DNA of 36,292 nt from Sphingomonadaceae bacterium. GTDB lineage: Bacteria > Pseudomonadota > Alphaproteobacteria > Sphingomonadales > Sphingomonadaceae. Shown here in pieces: positions 36,277 through 36,292 of the stretch (position 1 is the first letter of the stretch; each line of letters begins with the position of its first letter). The stretch spans positions 1 to 36,292 of the forward strand of contig CANHQT010000023.1 of the NCBI GenBank assembly GCA_947463325.1, written 5' to 3'. The position numbers were made by a program, and so were the translations under genes. Under the pieces are notes generated by a model. That model searched no databases. It had not been told where the DNA came from and worked only from the letters and a program-made list of their open reading frames with translations.

Positions 36277-36292
36277 CATCCCTATCGCATGC

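Overview
The window is a GC-rich, densely coded stretch that looks like the chromosome of an alphaproteobacterium of the order Sphingomonadales. This rests on gene order and protein style: rph-rdgB-hemW divergent from hrcA-grpE, dnaK-dnaJ, an atpHAGDC operon with an Ala/Lys/Pro-rich AtpD extension and a short AtpC, and a small HExxH protein of the kind called 'vgr related' in sphingomonads. The genus is not assigned. No 16S gene is present.

Layout. 1-680: the end of an integrated element, holding a small XRE regulator, an integrase gene broken after its arm-binding domain, and a cluster of TGGCCCCCA repeats, all next to the 3' end of a tRNA-Gly(UCC) gene. 800-5530: dinB with an alphaproteobacterial LexA box, a transglutaminase-like protein coupled to an acyl-CoA dehydrogenase, and a Sua5-type tRNA t6A synthase. 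5540-10400 (minus strand): a small lipoprotein, galU, msrA, a PDZ/M48 metalloprotease coupled to a long-chain acyl-CoA ligase. 10489-13925 (minus strand): xerC, hemW, rdgB, rph. 14031-21534: the heat-shock genes hrcA-grpE and dnaK-dnaJ, separated by a MATE exporter and a copper-chaperone/HExxH pair; dnaK has a near-ideal RpoH-type promoter. 21605-25685: priA and a membrane-anchored trypsin-like protease. 25863-30751: F1 ATP synthase subunits delta, alpha, gamma, beta, epsilon. 30748-36292: a frameshifted small membrane gene, two EamA-family transporters, an orphan CpaF pilus ATPase, a VanX-like dipeptidase lipoprotein coupled to a small membrane protein, and an exported SAM-methyltransferase-fold protein.

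How the genes fit together. Most of the window is core housekeeping: protein folding, ATP synthesis, DNA repair and restart, tRNA/rRNA processing and nucleotide-pool cleaning. Cell-envelope functions (two proteases, VanX-like dipeptidase, copper chaperone, lipoprotein) fill the gaps. Only the left 680 bp looks acquired.

I did not find a convincing undescribed multi-gene system. The best leads are small: the repeat/palindrome cluster at the integrase remnant, an inverted repeat with CIRCE geometry but not CIRCE sequence before hrcA, mutually exclusive RNA hairpins between atpA and atpG, an inverted repeat placed between the -35 and -10 boxes of the protease gene, a methyltransferase fold behind an export signal, and a frameshifted small gene converging on atpC. 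Many start codons were moved from the longest ORF to an internal ATG/GTG using Shine-Dalgarno (SD) sites, signal peptides or family N-termini, and are stated case by case.
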